A stretch of 64,000 nt of DNA from Piezodorus guildinii (taxonomy: Eukaryota; Arthropoda; Insecta; Hemiptera; Pentatomidae). The stretch lies in NCBI GenBank assembly GCA_023052935.1, contig CM041295.1, positions 161,620,366 through 161,684,365 of the forward strand, in the 5' to 3' direction. The first letter of the stretch is position 1. Every line of letters starts with the position of its first letter. The notes below the pieces were generated by a model. That model worked only from the letters and a program-made list of their open reading frames with translations. It made no database searches and was not told the DNA's origin. The position numbers and the translations under genes are program-made. Below are positions 27,125-39,100 of the stretch, in pieces.

Positions 27125-30100
27125 TTTAATATATATATCAGATCACTTGCATTTAATTTGAGTAAAAAGAAAGTAGCGTTAAAAAATTAAACGGATTTTA
27201 TTTTTATTTTTTTAGCTAAAGAGGATTTGGAACTAAGGGAACATATTGAAAAGATGATGAATATCGATGATGAAGTTGATTCTAGCGAACCAGAAGAGGA
27301 ATCTAGTGGAGGTAGATCAAAAAGGGATGCGCCTAAATATGTTGATATGGGTAAGTTCATCTTCATATCATTTTGGATGTATTTTCTTCTTTTTTTTCTT
27401 TTAATTCTTAGTACGGTTATAGAAATATAATGGGCAAAGGTTTTTTTTTTACATTTATACTAATAAACGATCTCTTCATATTGATTACTTTATATTACAT
27501 TTTTACATAATATTTTTTATTGTCTGTAGATTTTTCATTTAAAAAAAATGATCTCCAGGTGATAATAGGGATTGTTGATTTTCATAATAAGTTAACCATT
27601 GATGTAATGCCACCGATAATGGATTTTCAAAGAATTTCGACGGTTTTACATGGTTTCACGTGAGGAGGGAGAGTAAAGTTGCAGAAAATATCCAAATAAA
27701 ATAGATAAAAAAATAATAAATAAAGAAACAGTATTAGTTTATTCATTTAGAAAAAGAAAAGAAAAGTTTTCGAAGATCTTTAAGCTATATGCCGAACTCA
27801 TTATCTGGAAAGAATAATAATAATAATAGGCTTACCGAACCCGAAGGTTCGATGCCGATCCCACCAAACTTCTCCTGGACAGACTCGTCTAATGTTCGCC
27901 GGTCAAGCCCAAGCCCCCCCCCCCCCCCGAGATCAGCCTTAATGCAATCCTCCCATCAACGCTTCGGCCTACCTTTCGGACGCCTACCATCAGATCAGTG
28001 AATACAAACTTTCTTGGAATCCACTCCTCAACGGGCCCGACAACTTTACTCGCCTATTTGAGTCTCCGCGATGCTATCAACTCAATTATATTCACAGGAT
28101 ACAAGCTCCGCGATTCCGCGTTGTGCAATCTTCTAAACTCCCCAGTGGTCTCATCTTTCTTCGGACCAAATATTTTACGTAGTACCTTATTTTCGAAAAC
28201 CTTAAGCCGTTGTTTATCCTTCAAAGTAGGCGGCCACGTTTCACATCCGTAAAGAACCGTCGGAAGAATAATAGTTTTATAAATTTTAACCTTTAAGTTT
28301 TTAGACAAAAGCCAAGAGCTAAGTAAATTAGAAACTGAATAATAACACGCATTTCTCACCTTTAATTTACTTCTTTATTTCTTCCTGGATTTCATTCTTT
28401 CTTGTTGTCATTAAACCTAAATACTTGAATTTCTCTACGTGTTCAAAAGTATGCCCTGATATATCAATATTATCAAGATCGCCTCGCCACCATTTCTGCT
28501 ACTAATCATATAATCTGAAAAGAAGAAAGATGAAAAAAAAAATAGGAAAGTCAAAATGCAGCACAGTAATGATTGATTGATTGATATAAATCATTCAAAG
28601 GAGGGTGAAAAACAAACTAATAAGGAATATATGTAAATTGGAACAATTTTCAGTTATTAATAACTTAGGCACAAAATCCTTATATCATTTGAGCATTTTA
28701 AATAAATGTACTGATTATGATTGTGCATTATGATAATATTCCAAGTTGATAATCTTTTACTAGAGTACGGGAAAATCCAGTACCTCAGAGTCGATTAAAA
28801 CAAATTTTCTTTTTTTCTTTTTAGATGCTATAAAAGCTGAAAGGAGAAGCAAACTGCGTGAGAGCTTAGGTTCAAATCCCTGTAAGTATAATAAGTATTA
28901 TACAATAACCTACATATAATTATTTTAATGTATAAGTTCTAGGGACCGAATACGCCATCTGGAAGTAATGGGGGACAGAAGCATATATTAATTTAAATTA
29001 TTGATTTTTTCATTATTGAATTGGCAAATGTGTCCTTCCGGTTTCACTGTATATTATTATATCACTATGACATTCTTCTTATCTGATGAATTAATCTTTA
29101 AGTTGGATTGTTTATCATGTATGTAACATGTCAACAACTATATCCAACTCTGGTTGAAACTAGCTTATTATTGTGTTTGCTATTGCACTATGAATATGAA
29201 AAAAAAATCTTTCATTATCGGCATATTTTGTTGTATTATTTAAAAAAAAAGTAAACGTGCTGTAAAATATTATAGATAAATGGTCAGTGTTTATGGGGGA
29301 TGGTGCCTTAATCAAAAGCATCTGTGGGTTGCCAAATCACAAGCAGGAAATTTTGACATCAATGGTGCTCAACGTTCTTGTCGCACACATGAAATTAAAA
29401 CGAGCAATGTTAAGGCCGTTTTTTACTGAAATCCCACCCAATCAGCGAGAGAAATTGCCGTAAGTGTGTTTTACTCAGGGGTAGGAAACATTTTGCTCAA
29501 TCTCGGTTATGTTTCTAGACTTAATGTTTGGGTCTCTCACTCTCTAACCGAAATTGACTTGACAACAAGTTCTGTTTGTAATTCACTATAGAAACGGAAA
29601 CAAAACGACCCATTTCTAAAGAGGTTGTTAACAGATGAAAAAAATGTATATTTTACGATAATGTAGTCCGTAGAAAATCATGTAGACCTAGCAGTGAGGC
29701 TCCTAGAATAATCTCAAAACAAGGATTGCATTCAAAGAAGATAATGCTTTTCACATTTTAGTATTCGATGGGTGTTTTTTTCCATGAGCTAATGCTGCCA
29801 TCAGGACAAACAATTTATTTAACTCTATGGAGTTTACAATTACCAAAATTGGATCAATAATGTAAAAATACAAACGGTGAAATCGGAAGGGGGATGTGTT
29901 CCACCAAGACAACGTTATGCCCCACACCTTATTGGTCACTCGCAATAAATTATTGCACTGATTGGAACCTTTTGCCCCAAACTCCCTATTCACCTGACCT
30001 AGCTCCGACTGACTGCCACTTATTCTGGTCTCTGTAGAACTCCATGAAAGGGAAAAAATTCCATAAGGAAGAGGATGAAAAAAACACTTGGATCATTTTT

Positions 30101-33100
30101 TTAAGATTAAACTCCATACATTTTATGAACATGGTATCGTACATTTAATACAAAGATGGCAAGAAGTCATATTAAATAATGGTCACTATATTTTAGATTA
30201 AAATAAATTGTATCCCAATAATATATTGAGTATTATTTCTTCCACAAAACCGAAAGGGCTTATTTGCCAACTCAGTATAAGTGTAATGAACGCCTCCACA
30301 CCGTTAAAAGCAATTTATGTAAGATGTATACGTCAAAAAGACTACTAAAAAAAAATGTTAATAAAATGATAAATGTTAGTTAAGGACTTAAACTCTCAAA
30401 CTAATAGTATTATTGTATGAAGTAAAAATCAAAACCCATTCGAGGAAAGTTTTTCAACAATATACTCCAGAAAGTTTGATAGTGCTAAATAATGTGAAAT
30501 GTTTTAAAAAGTATGTTACATACAATTAACAGTTCCTTTCATTTTTTCTTTAGTAAATAATTCAAGAATCATTCGGCTCTCATGCTCTATATTCATCTGT
30601 AAACTTTTAACAATTTCGTTAAGGGGAAAAAATCAAATTTTTTTTTTTTACTCTTTGATCCATCCTACGTAATTTTGCAAATTCTTACCTTTTATGTATG
30701 TATGGGTCAATCAGTCCATTTGAAATCGTCTAATGTCAAATTATTTTGCCTCTCGACATCTTTTATTTTAATACTTGTTATGCGTGAATAAGAAACCATA
30801 AGTAAATAAAAAATTCTGGCCAATAATTTTAGTATTGCATCCGTTTTAAGTCAGCTTCGCTGGCGAAACCATGTGTTTAGAAAATCTTCCTGATTCCTGG
30901 AATTTTTTAGGTATCAAATAAAAGAAAAAAACTAACTAGAAGATAAGGATATGCTCTGTATTTTTCGTACTTACAACTCTTTATTGCAAAAGTAAGGAAG
31001 TTGTTTAAAAAATTCTTGAAATTCAATAAAAAACGAGACTTTTAAGGAGATAAAAGTATACAAAGTTTATATAAGTGCCTCACTTTTAATTATTTTTCCT
31101 TTTCAAGCTTAGTCATAGTCCTAATTGCTGTAAAAATTTCGGTTTTGAGAACATAGTCTTTTTTGTATATGAATTTTCAAAATTGGGAAAAATTCATTTT
31201 CCGCGATGTTTAAAGGGAAATATCTCAAAAGGGGCTAAGTAAAAAAATTATGAAACTAATACATGTTACTCATCTATAAACTGAGTGTAAGTAGTATACA
31301 TTTGGTCATTAAGACTATGCTGGTTCCGAAATTATTAAATTCTCTTTACTGTTAAAATAAAGTTTTCTTAAAGAAATATTAACTCCGGTAAGTTTGTATA
31401 TTGAAGAACGAAACAAAAACAAGAATGGTAATAGAAGCAGTTTAGATAATTAGGTCATTGCAACACATTACCTAAGTAGCCATGAAAATGGATTAACAAA
31501 TTCAAGAAAATTAACATCAACTGAAACCTCTTTGGCACGCTATGACAAGGAAGGTTAGAAATTATTCTCACGCTTTTTTATTTTTCATATATAGACTTAT
31601 CATTGCACTGTTTGTTTTAGAAATTATGATGATTTTCAGCTCAGGAATATTTATACTTAAATATCTCAAAATTTACAGTAAAAATGATGAAATGCATACA
31701 GATTATAACTCTATATAATAAATGCAATAAAATAAAATTTAGTGACTGAGATCCCATTTTGTAATATAATACATCCAATTTTTCTGTAAGAAAAAACAAA
31801 TAATTAACACTAGAACCAGTTACGATGCGCTCGATGATAACAGTCATACGTTACATCGTCTCTCAGATTTTAGCTTTTTTTAGTAGGAATTCGCTTGAAT
31901 TCAGTCTGGAGAACATCACTAGACCTCAGGAATACTACAGCAGTGAATATTGGAGAAATTTCGGTAAGCAAAGTTATAATTTACTTGGTACAGTCACGAA
32001 AAAGTGAAAGGAGGGTCACTGATCAGCTGATTGCCGCTAGCTCGGCAAGCTCGGGCTTGCTTTTCTTTTACTTATCTTTCTTTTATCTTTAATTCTTATC
32101 TCATTGTTTATATATTATTATTATTATTTTCTTAATCAATGAGATATTTTCATCAAGTCATGTCCTCAAAGTCTGCAAGTAAAAGATCTAGATCTGCAGG
32201 TTCAAACTCGTCTCAACAAAACAGAGACCCCGCCGTGAACAAAATAAAAAAATGATTCCACCAGCGACCACGTCAGCTACCTCATTAGGATCTGAACCAT
32301 AGCCCAGCACATCATCAGAAGGAATAACAGATGAATCCCCGTTTTTTACACCGAATCCATTTCAAATCCTCCAAAATGAAAAAGAAACCATGGAATCTTC
32401 TCCTATACCCAGGGAACCACTACCTCCACCAATATTTGTTAAAAATATTAAAAATTTTAAACTGATGTGTGCGCATTTAAACAAAGTAACTGATCCTAAT
32501 AGTTATTATTGTATAAGTAGAACCAATGATACTAAAATATCTCCGACTACTGCTGAAACCTACAGAAAGATTGTAAAATATCTGACTAACACCAAAGCTG
32601 ACTTTCATACTTATCAGCTGCGCCAGGAGAGACATTAAGGGTCGTAATCAGAAACATACATTCCTCAACAACACCCGTTGAAGCTATCAAAGAAGAACTG
32701 ACAGCATTAGGATTCCAAGTGAGGCAAGTCACCAACGTTCTAAAAGATAAAAGTCCACTGCCTCTATTCTTCGTGGACTTGGAACCATCAGCAGGAGTCG
32801 GAAATATCTATGACCTTAGTAGACTGTACTATACCCGTGTAAAAGTTGAAAAACCTTACACAAAGAAAAAAATAGTTCAGTGCCAAAACTGTCAGGCATA
32901 TGGTCATACCAAAAGTTATTGCCATCACATACCACGCTGTATGTGCTCTGTGCCTCAAGGACCACCCGGCTAACTACAAGGGATGTGAAATCTACAAGAA
33001 ACTCAGAACCAAATACCAAAAACCTCAGGATCCGAATGAAACAGCTACACCAATCAGAAGCAGAAGAGAACCATCTAAACTTGTTAATTCTAACGTGTCA

Positions 33101-36100
33101 TTTGCCCACTTGCTTGGAGGTGGGAACCAGAGTCATGAAGTCGAGGCCCTGCCGGAACAACGTTTTCCTCAACATTCTCAATCTATTGTACAACAATCTC
33201 CCCTAGTTTACTTGACCTTTAAAAAACTCCTCAACATCATCACAGATCTTACCAGTCTAATGACATGCCGCTTATATCACTCCAAATCTAGTATCAAATC
33301 TAATCCCTGCCTTGAAAAATCCTTAAATAACTTCACCTAACTCCTTATCCATTCTCCTTTGGAATGCGAATGGTGTTAGAAATCATACTGACGAACTGAC
33401 AGCGTTGTTGCAAGACAAAACAATCGATGTTGCACTTATAACTGAAACAAGACTAACGACTAAACAGTACTTAAAAATACCGCAACACATGACATACCGT
33501 ACTGACCACCCAGACGGCAAAGCCCATGCCGGTTCTGCTATCATCATCCCTCTATCATCATTTACTCCCACTTCCCACCTATGATTTCCTACAAGCCACA
33601 GCCATAGTAATCAAGACTTTTTCTTTTCCGGTAACCCTCACATCTGCATATTGCCCTCCTAAACATTCCATTTCCAATTCCGAATTAGTATCCTTCCTGG
33701 ATTCCTTAGGAAATCGTTTCATTCTGGGTGCAGACTTAAACGCTAAGCATCAGCAATGGGGTTCCAGAACCACGAATTCTCGGGGACGAAATTTGCTGTC
33801 TGCACTCAACTCCCGAAATTTTAATATCCTGCCTCCTGACTCCCCAACCTACTGGCCAACCGATCCTAACCGCAATCGTGACATCCTCGACTTCTTTATC
33901 CACAGCGGATTAGGCTCTCTCAACTTGTCTGTAACTCGCCTTGATGAACTATCCTCAGATCATAGTCCACTGATCCTAAAAGTATCTCTCACTCCAATTC
34001 CAAAACCCATTCCACCGTCATTTATCCGAGGCCCTGTCAACCGGAACCTTTTCCGCCAAATCCTGACCAATAATATTGACCTCGGAGTAACCCTCAAAAC
34101 CCCAGATGACCTAGATAATTCCGTCTATTCCTTTACCACCGCCATCCAACAAGCTGTCTGGACTGCTTCCTCTCCTAAACACTCCAATATAAATCCAGAC
34201 CAAAATCATTTTCCACAACATATTATAGACCTCATCCACACCAAACGCCGAGCAAGATCATTATGGCAGCGCACCCGACACCCAAAAGATCGCCGCTCCT
34301 ATAACTTCTATTGTAGGCAATTGAAGAGGGAGTTGGCGACTTTCCGTTCCCAGTCTTTAATTCCTATCTCTCCGCTCTATCAGCTCGTGATAATTCCCTG
34401 TGGAATGTCACGAAAAAGATCCTAAAATACCATCAAGTTTTCCATCCTCTCCGACGTTTTGATGACTCCTGGGCTGCGTCTGATGAAGATAAAGCCGAGG
34501 AACTCGCCACACACCTCTCCAAAGTATTCACTCCTCTCCCGGAATCCCACATCAATCACACCGTAAAAGTGTAAGACTTTCTAATGTCACCGATTCCACA
34601 TTCCCTACCTCCTAAAGCTATTAATCCCTCTTGGGTCAAATATCTTCTCCAAAAACTGACCCTCCGTAAATCTCCTTGACACGATCTCCTTACTCCCCAG
34701 ATCCTCCTACAACTTCCGCAGAAAGCATTATATTATATTCCTTAAATTTACCATACTTTACACAAACCCTGCAATCCTTTACACGCCTATTAGTCTACTC
34801 CCCATCCTCTCAAAAATCTTCGAAAGGCTTCTTCTTAAACGTATCCTACCCCTATTAGAATCTCAAAATCTTCCTTCCCATCAGTTTGGATTCCGTCCCA
34901 GCATTCCACAGTTCAACAGGGGCTCCGAGTTGCTGACCATATTTCCTCAGCTCTTGAATGCAAAGAGTATTGTTCTGGTGCGTTTCTGGACATTGCACAA
35001 GCATTTGACCAGGTATGGCACACTGGATTACTCTTCAAGTTGAAAACCCATTTACCCCAGTCTCTATACCTCATTCTCCGATCCTATCTTTCAAACCGTT
35101 CCTTCTGAGCTCGCTGTGGTGAAGAATTTTCTTACCTTTATCCCGTTGAGGCCGGTGTTCCTCAAGGCAGCGTCTTGGGACCCGTCCTCTACATCCTTTA
35201 CACTGCTGATATTACTACACATCCTGATACCTTTCTGGCTACTTTTGCAGACGACACCGCCATCCTATCATCCAGTTCCAATCCTGAAACAGCATCCTTA
35301 AACCTTCAGAGACATCTTTTCCTTATCGAACACTGGTGTAATAACTGGCGTGTAAAGGTGAACGAAGCCAAATGTAAACACATAACCTTTACTCTTAGAC
35401 GAATATCCTGTCCGCCAGTTTATTTTAACTCATTACCGATTCCTCTCTCAGATACAGTCCGGTATCTTGGCTTACTGTTAGACAAAAGATTGACTTGGAA
35501 CCCACATACAAGACTTAAAAGACAATAACTCAACCGATGATTCGGACAGTTATACCGACTACTCAACAGAAAATCTGAACTTACAGTTGACAACAAATTA
35601 TTAATCTACAAGACAATACTGAAGCCATCTGGACCTACGGACTTGAACTGTGGGGGACAGCTAAACGTACTAACATCAAACACATTCAATCCTTTCAGTC
35701 CAAAGTCCTCCGTACAATAGTAAATGCTCCTTATTATGTCTCCAACTATACCTTGCACCACGACCTTAATGTTCCATTTATTTCAGACCTAATTCCATCC
35801 AAATTTTCCAAATTCCACCACAACCTATTTTATCATCCTAATCCTCTAGCTCAATCCCTATCCAGCTCCACTCATCCATACAACCCACCTAGAAGGTTGA
35901 AACGGCAGTGGCCCCGCGACCTTTTGTGAATATATTGGAGTTCTAGCACTGGCTAGATTCTCCACTCAATGTGATGTATGTATGAATGTGGGTATGTGTA
36001 TATAGGTGAATTCTTGACTATTGTATTGATTCATTATTGTCTATATATTTTATTGTAATTTTATGTCGTGTAAATATTGTATGAATGTAGTATGTATGAT

Positions 36101-39100
36101 ATCTTTCAGCACTACTATTAATGTCCAAATTGGGACAGATTGTAATTTTACTCAATAAAAATTGTTGTTGAAAAGAAAAAAAAAGAACCAGTTACAGAGC
36201 ACCAATGGTTTCTGTTAATGTTAATTTTCGTGAATTTTTTAAACTATTTTCTTAGGTAATTAGGTAATGTATTGTAAGGACCACAATCACATAAAATACT
36301 TTTATCACCACTCTTGTTTTTATTACGTATTTATATATGAAAAATTAATATTTGTATTAATAATAATGGATTTAATATTTTTTAAAGAAAAGGTTATTTT
36401 AACAATAGAGAGGATTTTATATAGGATAACTCCTACATGAGCTTAGTCTCAATGATCAAATTTATCTTAGAGATGAGTAATCTGTATTAGATTCTTTTTC
36501 ACTCAGTCCCTTTTGAGATATTTTCGAGTAAAAATCGTGAAAAATTAATTTTTGCCTATTCTGAAAATATATCTACAAAGAAGAACTATGTTCTCAAGAT
36601 CGAAATTTTTACATCAAGTAGGACTATAACTAAGCTATATAAAAAAAAAAAAAAAATTTAAAGTGAGTCTCTTCTCCTTTATATACTTTAATCACGTTAA
36701 AGGTTTTCTCGCTTTTTATTCATTTCTTTTCTATTCTCGCGTTTCTTCACTGTTTAGGTAGTGGGGACAAAAACTACAAAGAATGTCCTTATATTATTGT
36801 GAGTTTAGTTTTTGTTTTGATTTAATGTCTAAAAATTTACAGGAATTAGAAAGATTTTTCCAACACATTTTTTCGCCGCGAAACTGACTTAAAACGGCTG
36901 AAATACAAGTATTGGCTAGACATTTTTTAAAATTTATCTATAGTTTTAAATTCTCGAAAGGACCTTATCACATCCTTCTGCTAAGGGTACCTAAAAGTTT
37001 TAAGAGGTATAATGCTCCCAAAATTATTAGCACTACTTCATCTATAATACGGATATTACTTATTGAATAATGAGCCGAAAGATGATAATATAAATTAAAT
37101 TAAATAAATACGTAAATTGTAGAAAGCAACGTATACTCATAGTGTAAGGTTTAATATTCAATGCTACAAGTACCTTCTATTAGTATGATTTTTTTTCTCA
37201 ATAAGATTAAATCGTAAATAAAAAAAAACTATCTTATTTAAAATGTAATAACGCATATAATTAAAAATTTACTGTTAAAAAAAGGCAGAACAACACACTG
37301 TGTACTAAATATTGCTAACTACTTATTTGTAATAATTATTTTACATAAATAAAATTTTAATTTTACAATAGATTTAATAATTACAAAAAACATTAATGTA
37401 TTTTCAGTTTTCACCGACTTTTTGAACGTGAGGGATGCTGTTGGCATGCCCTGGATGAGAATCATCGTCGACGACGTTATGAATGACCGACAAAGAACAG
37501 ACGGCTCAGAGCGTGAGATTTACGCATCTGAAAAAAGTATGCCTGATCCATATTTTGCTATATACCATTATATTAAATATACTTTTAGTTCGACAAATTA
37601 TAAAGAAAGAAGGTACTAGTCGGTTATGTGGGAACATAACATTTGCTCCTACAAAATCTATCATATGATTGATTACCTTCTTCATCTTTTCTCACTTGTA
37701 TCAATATATGTATGTTCTTCCAGTGGCGCCATGTAGGCCCTGGGCCTCGCGGTGTAAACTCCTGCGAGTTAACACTCACGTTTCACGATGCAATTTTTTT
37801 AGTGTAGGATCATCACTCCCAACGACTAATTTAGTGAGTGGCCAACCTTTGGCTGACGGGTCTCACATACCCGGAGGAGAGGTTGTGAGTGAATCCACAT
37901 TTTTTTAAATCCTTATAAAAGCCCCGCCGGGGCTTTGATTCGAACTCAGAACCTGTAGCATGAGAGACTAGCGTGCTAGCCACTCAGCCACCGGCTCCCC
38001 ATATGTACGTTAAAATACGTTTTTATGCGAATTAATAGAGAAAAAAGCGTACTGAATTTCAGATCAAAACTAAAAAAAAAAAAAAAAAAATATTTATAAC
38101 AGTCAGGGCATGTTGGGGAACGTCCTTATTGGATTTGCAATGCCAGGGGAGGTATAAATCACAATTAGATGGACTGCTCAACTTTGTTCATTTGCTTCTG
38201 ATACACAGACAGCTTACTGAATCAATCCTAAAGACAATTCCAAATAAACGAAAAAAAAATACAAGGGGATACGTAAAAAAAAAAAATAATGGAGGTAAGT
38301 CTCCTTGAGGTGAAATTTATGTGGATGCAAGAAAATATAAATCAAGATTTATTTGTAACTATTCTAAATAACATAAGAGATTTTTATGATGAAATTAAAT
38401 AAATTTACTTTATTTAATGTTTATTATGTTATATTTTTTAATATAATGTAATTTAATCAATTAGGTAATTTGTTTACCATATTATCGAGTTCGCATAATC
38501 TAATTCGATTTGGCCTATATACCCGACTAGTACTAAAAAATATAACTTAAAGAGGCAATTTAAAAAGTGTGAATTTCATAATAAAATGCTGAGCAATAAC
38601 ATTGCTTACAAGTAACATCCGCGAGGATCTTTATATCAATTAATTAACCTTTATTTTCTTTTAGCTAAAAATATTGTGTTAAAAAAATAAACAAAAATTT
38701 TGTGTTCATCCCTTTGTATACCTTTTTAAGAAATTCAATTGTTTTTTTTTTTTCATCTAAAAGACGATCACTTATTAATATACAATTCATCCATAAGATA
38801 GAAATACAATCTATTTTTTATTTTACTTACTGTTATAGTCAATATTAGAACTTCTGTACGCAATCGATTTTACCGTTTTTATCGTTTAAGTTTATATTTC
38901 TTTAGTAAAATAGTTAAAAACTAATATGATATATAAGACATGAGGATATGCTAAAGATACATGCATTTATTTTATTTGTTACTTAATGAAATTCATCACA
39001 AATTTCAGAAAAGAGTAATAAACAAAAAGAAAAAAATATCGATCTAAAGTCAAGGAATCGGTTAACTAAGGAGAAAGAAAACTTAAAAGGTAGGATTACT

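Larger units (their letters stand above)
31824..36183 (+). mobile_element. Full-length Jockey-type LINE with 12-bp target duplication
   Basis: The duplication AGAACCAGTTAC occurs at 31812-31823 and 36184-36195 and defines a 4,360-bp insert: 5' UTR (31824-32159), ORF1 (32160-33340), ORF2 (about 33345-35929), 3' UTR with GGGACAGATTGTAATTTTAC and TCAATAAA, and an A-rich tail. It sits near the inner end of the right foldback arm. Both ORFs carry frameshifts or stops, so it is inactive despite being complete end to end. Confidence 0.9.
30790..36965. mobile_element. Giant foldback element (arms about 700 bp), split by a Jockey LINE
   Basis: The left arm (about 30790-31550) and right arm (about 36200-36965) are reverse complements over their whole length with moderate divergence. 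Examples: TAGTCCTAATTGCTGTAAAA at left against TAGTCCTACTTGATGTAAAA from the right, and CCGTTTTAAGTCAGNTTCGC at the outer ends of both. Without the LINE (31824-36183) the element is about 1.8 kb. The spacer of about 260 bp codes for nothing recognisable. The exact ends and a target duplication could not be fixed. Confidence 0.75.

Noticed and set aside
31820..31963. An apparent extra host-gene exon in phase 1-1 (open 48 codons, donor G|GTAAGC)
   Set aside because: It lies inside the 5' UTR of the Jockey LINE whose target duplication (31812-31823 and 36184-36195) encloses it, so it arrived with the LINE. The acceptor also lacks a pyrimidine tract.
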